DNA from: Sulfurimonas sp. HSL-1716
Lineage (GTDB): Bacteria > Campylobacterota > Campylobacteria > Campylobacterales > Sulfurimonadaceae
NCBI RefSeq assembly: GCF_039645975.1
Contig: NZ_CP147918.1
Location: 1,736,001-1,800,000 of the forward strand
Direction: 5' to 3'
DNA length: 64,000 bases
Part shown: one piece after another, positions 61,601 through 64,000 of the stretch
Numbering within the stretch: position 1 is the first letter of the stretch
Layout: each line of letters begins with the position of its first letter
Position numbers and translations under genes: made by a program
The notes under the pieces: generated by a model
Databases searched by the model: none
The model's input: only the letters and a program-made list of their open reading frames with translations
What the model was told of the DNA's origin: nothing

Positions 61601-63999
61601 AAGTTTTTAATCTTCATATACTCTTTTTCTATTCTTTCCATACACTCTTCATAGTGGTATATCTCATTTTCCTCTTTGGCATTGATCTCAAGTTCATGCG
61701 CATACTTCTGCATATTTTCCAATCTAAAGTTTGCACTTGAACCTTTAACCGAATGAGCCAGTCTTGAGATATCGTAATAATTGTTTTGAAATATCTCGTC
61801 TTTTAATTTCGGAAGCGTTTCGTCCATCTTTTTTATATATATCTCCAAAAGCATTTTCAACTGTTCAGAATCAAGTTGCAGCTCGTCTTTTAAAGACTCT
61901 ATGTCAAAATCGCTTTCACTCTCCTGCTCGTCGACGGTTTCTAAAAATCTTTCAAATACCGCTTCGAGCTCTTTTAAAATGATCGGTTTTCCGAGAAAAT
62001 AGTCGCACCCGCATTTCAGGCTTTTTTCTTTACACCCTTTCACGACATTTGCCGTTAAAGTAGAGATAGGCGTACGCTTCAAGTTGCAGCTCTTTTCATA
62101 ATATCGTATATCATCCACCGCTTCAAAACCGTTTTTTATAGGCATTTGATCATCCATGAGAACAAGATCATACCTGTTGTCTTTGAACATCGCAACGGCT
62201 TCGACTCCGTCTGAAGCGATATCGTATGTCACGCCGTATTTGTCCAAAATGATTTTTATAAGCTCCTGATTTGCTTCATTATCTTCAGCGACTAAGATGT
62301 GTCCGCTGAAATTTTTACCGTTTTTCAAACTGCTTTTACGTTTGTTATAAGCCTCTTTGAGACCCAAAGCGTCCAAGGTCCTGTCTCTTAATTTTGTCAG
62401 ATACACGGGAAAGCAGAGGTTGGATATGCTGTTTATGAGATCGTAACTGTCGTCCATATACTCCATGATCGCTATTGAAGGCCTGTTCTTTTGAATAACT
62501 TTGTATCTGTCGGCGTCATCAAGATCACTGTCCATAAAATAAAGCAGATCATAGTTGCTTTGCTTTATGTCATTGATAAGATTCAGTTTTATATTTATCT
62601 GGTCGTAGTATTTTTTAAAGATATCCAGTTTTCTGGTGTCTGTTTTATCATTGACAAAAAAAGCGATGTGCTTATCCTGCAGCATTTTACAATCCAAACT
62701 CAATATGTCGCTGTTTACTACTACTACGGGAAGATGCAGAGTAAATCTGCTTCCGTGACCGATCGTCGATTCCACCTCGATATGCCCGCCCATGATCTCT
62801 GCAAGCTGTTTACAGATGGAGAGTCCAAGGCCCGTCCCTCCGCTACGCTTTATAACGCTGTTTTGCGCTTGAGTGAAAGCCTCGAATATCTTTTTAATAT
62901 CGCGTTTTGCAATACCGACTCCCGAATCTTCTACCGATATTTTTATGGTTCCGTCCTCATATGTTGCATCGACTTCGACTATGCCGTTTATAGGCGTAAA
63001 TTTGATGGCATTGCTTAAAAAGTTCGAGACTATCTGCCCGAGCCTGAGCTGATCTGCCAGTATCTCTGAGGGGATCGTTGGATCGATAAAACTTATTATC
63101 GTTATCTGCTTCTGATTGGCAGAAGCCACGAACAGCTCCATTGTACGGGAAAGAACCTCCTCGAGATTAAATATTTTAGGCTCTATGGTAAACTCGCCGC
63201 TTCGAAGCTTGGAAAAATCAAGTATATCGTTTATGATATTTAAAAGATTTTCCCCGCTGTTATGGATGATGTCGAGATAGTTTTTATGTTTGGTAGACAT
63301 GTTTTCATCTTTTAAAAGCGACACAAATCCCAATATGGCATTTAAAGGCGTTCTGATCTCATGAGACATGTTTGATAAAAAATAGTCTTTTGCTTTATCG
63401 GCTTCTATCGCTTTTTGTCTTGCGTCGATCAGTTTTGTTACTTCATAACCTATGGCCATATACTCTTTTTTCCCGCTAAAAGGATCTTCTATAGGCATAA
63501 TAGTCGTATCGATATAAAAATAGCTGCCGTCCTTGCTTTTATTTTTGATCGTTCCCGTAAAGATCTGATTGGATTGGATCGTCTCCCAAAGCTTTTTGAA
63601 AAAGGCCTTTGACATATCTTCGTGTCTCATTATATTATGAGATCTGCCTATAAGCTCGTTCTCCTCATATCCGCATAATGTCACAAATTTTGAGTTAACA
63701 TGGGTAATAAATCCGTTTTGATCGGTCTTTGATACGAGCGCGCTTTCATTAAGAGCATAGATATACTGCTCCAAAAGCTCCACATTTTTTCCTATCTCTA
63801 TATCTTTTTCATAGATTGTTTCGGAATATATCTCCAGAACTTTTGAAAAGTTTTTATCAAAGACGTAACTGATCTCGCTAAAGAGCTCTTTTGTATTGAT
63901 CTGAGTTTCATATGAGTACTCCACCATCGAAAGTTTGAAATGGCTGCAGATCGTAAAAAGTTCTTTGGAACTTATGTTTCTATCTTTCAAATACCTCAA
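61597..63999 (-). CDS. Hybrid histidine kinase PAS-HisKA-HATPase-REC-HPt (5' end beyond window)
   Basis: At least 800 residues; the frame is open at the window edge. An N-terminal helical region (about 1-85) is followed by PAS with GFITHVNSKFVTLCGYEENELIG and the NIMRHEDM motif, a HisKA domain with NMSHEIRTPLNAILGF, an ATPase domain with DSGVGIAKRDIKKIFEAF and GGTGLGLSICK, a degenerate receiver-like stretch without phosphoacceptor (about 430-535), a true receiver with VAEDNEANQ and LVLMDDQMPIKNG, and a C-terminal HPt domain with LAHSVKGSSANF. It is a complete phosphorelay in one protein. Signal unknown; the PAS resembles the Aer-like ones seen elsewhere in the window. Confidence 0.93.
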   Translation of the reverse strand: MRYLKDRNISSKELFTICSHFKLSMVEYSYETQINTKELFSEISYVFDKNFSKVLEIYSETIYEKDIEIGKNVELLEQYIYALNESALVSKTDQNGFITHVNSKFVTLCGYEENELIGRSHNIMRHEDMSKAFFKKLWETIQSNQIFTGTIKNKSKDGSYFYIDTTIMPIEDPFSGKKEYMAIGYEVTKLIDARQKAIEADKAKDYFLSNMSHEIRTPLNAILGFVSLLKDENMSTKHKNYLDIIHNSGENLLNIINDILDFSKLRSGEFTIEPKIFNLEEVLSRTMELFVASANQKQITIISFIDPTIPSEILADQLRLGQIVSNFLSNAIKFTPINGIVEVDATYEDGTIKISVEDSGVGIAKRDIKKIFEAFTQAQNSVIKRSGGTGLGLSICKQLAEIMGGHIEVESTIGHGSRFTLHLPVVVVNSDILSLDCKMLQDKHIAFFVNDKTDTRKLDIFKKYYDQINIKLNLINDIKQSNYDLLYFMDSDLDDADRYKVIQKNRPSIAIMEYMDDSYDLINSISNLCFPVYLTKLRDRTLDALGLKEAYNKRKSSLKNGKNFSGHILVAEDNEANQELIKIILDKYGVTYDIASDGVEAVAMFKDNRYDLVLMDDQMPIKNGFEAVDDIRYYEKSCNLKRTPISTLTANVVKGCKEKSLKCGCDYFLGKPIILKELEAVFERFLETVDEQESESDFDIESLKDELQLDSEQLKMLLEIYIKKMDETLPKLKDEIFQNNYYDISRLAHSVKGSSANFRLENMQKYAHELEINAKEENEIYHYEECMERIEKEYMKIKNF

Positions 64000-64000
64000 A

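Overview
The window looks like the chromosome of a Campylobacterota (epsilonproteobacterial) bacterium of the Sulfurimonas/Sulfuricurvum kind. The main evidence is the nitrous-oxide reductase locus. Its NosZ has a Sec leader and a C-terminal c-heme domain (clade II), and its order nosZ-B-D-G-C1-C2-H-F-Y-L is the one known from Wolinella and Sulfurimonas. A CetB/CetA-like energy-taxis pair, low G+C and TATAAT-dominated promoters agree. The genus is inferred, not proven.

Layout. 1-3.2 kb: the 3' part of an unknown gene and two exported proteins, one with a lipase-type SHSQG motif. 3.2-13.0 kb: a full type II secretion operon in the unusual order G-H-F-K-L-M-N-C-D-E-I-J. 13.0-17.3 kb (minus strand): a secreted RHS-repeat protein with a short variable tip, a small ATGA-coupled candidate immunity gene, and a broken duplicate of the RHS tip region carrying a 35-bp palindromic insert. 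17.5-21.8 kb: mtnK, mtnA and a fused class II aldolase/short-chain dehydrogenase, which together predict a methylthioribose-to-DHAP shunt. 22.0-29.5 kb: signalling genes, namely a 7TM histidine kinase and regulator, a PAS (CetB-like)/CZB chemoreceptor (CetA-like)/HD-GYP operon, and an EAL-HDOD protein. 29.7-43.9 kb: nitrous oxide respiration. nosZ and the long nosB...L operon are followed by a PAS gene and a second, divergent nosD. A second nosL converges on them. Upstream lies a regulatory operon (periplasmic protein, Crp/Fnr regulator, sensor-like membrane protein without an output domain). 43.9-60.6 kb: mostly housekeeping genes (CNNM transporter, prs, lepA, comF-like, APC permease, AsmA-like protein, grpE, dnaK, MerR/AhpD-like pair, degenerate deformylase-like membrane protein, lgt, Fe-S oxidoreductase, hemN). 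60.8-64.0 kb: a response regulator converging on a hybrid histidine kinase cut off by the window end.

Regulation visible in the sequence. Two TTGAC-N4-GTCAA palindromes lie at exactly -41.5 from inferred start sites of nosZ and of the crp operon, the geometry of class II Crp/Fnr activation. A perfect 12-bp stem with a GAAA loop separates nosZ from nosB, and nosB has its own promoter-like sequence. Two HAIR-like (HspR-type) repeats cover the grpE promoter, and no hrcA lies upstream of grpE. A perfect 19-bp palindrome sits between the merR-type and ahpD-like genes.

No gap between genes exceeds 300 bases. I see no rRNA, tRNA, CRISPR array, transposase or integrase. The first 13 kb and the two ends of the RHS gene look richer in A+T than the rest, judged by eye.
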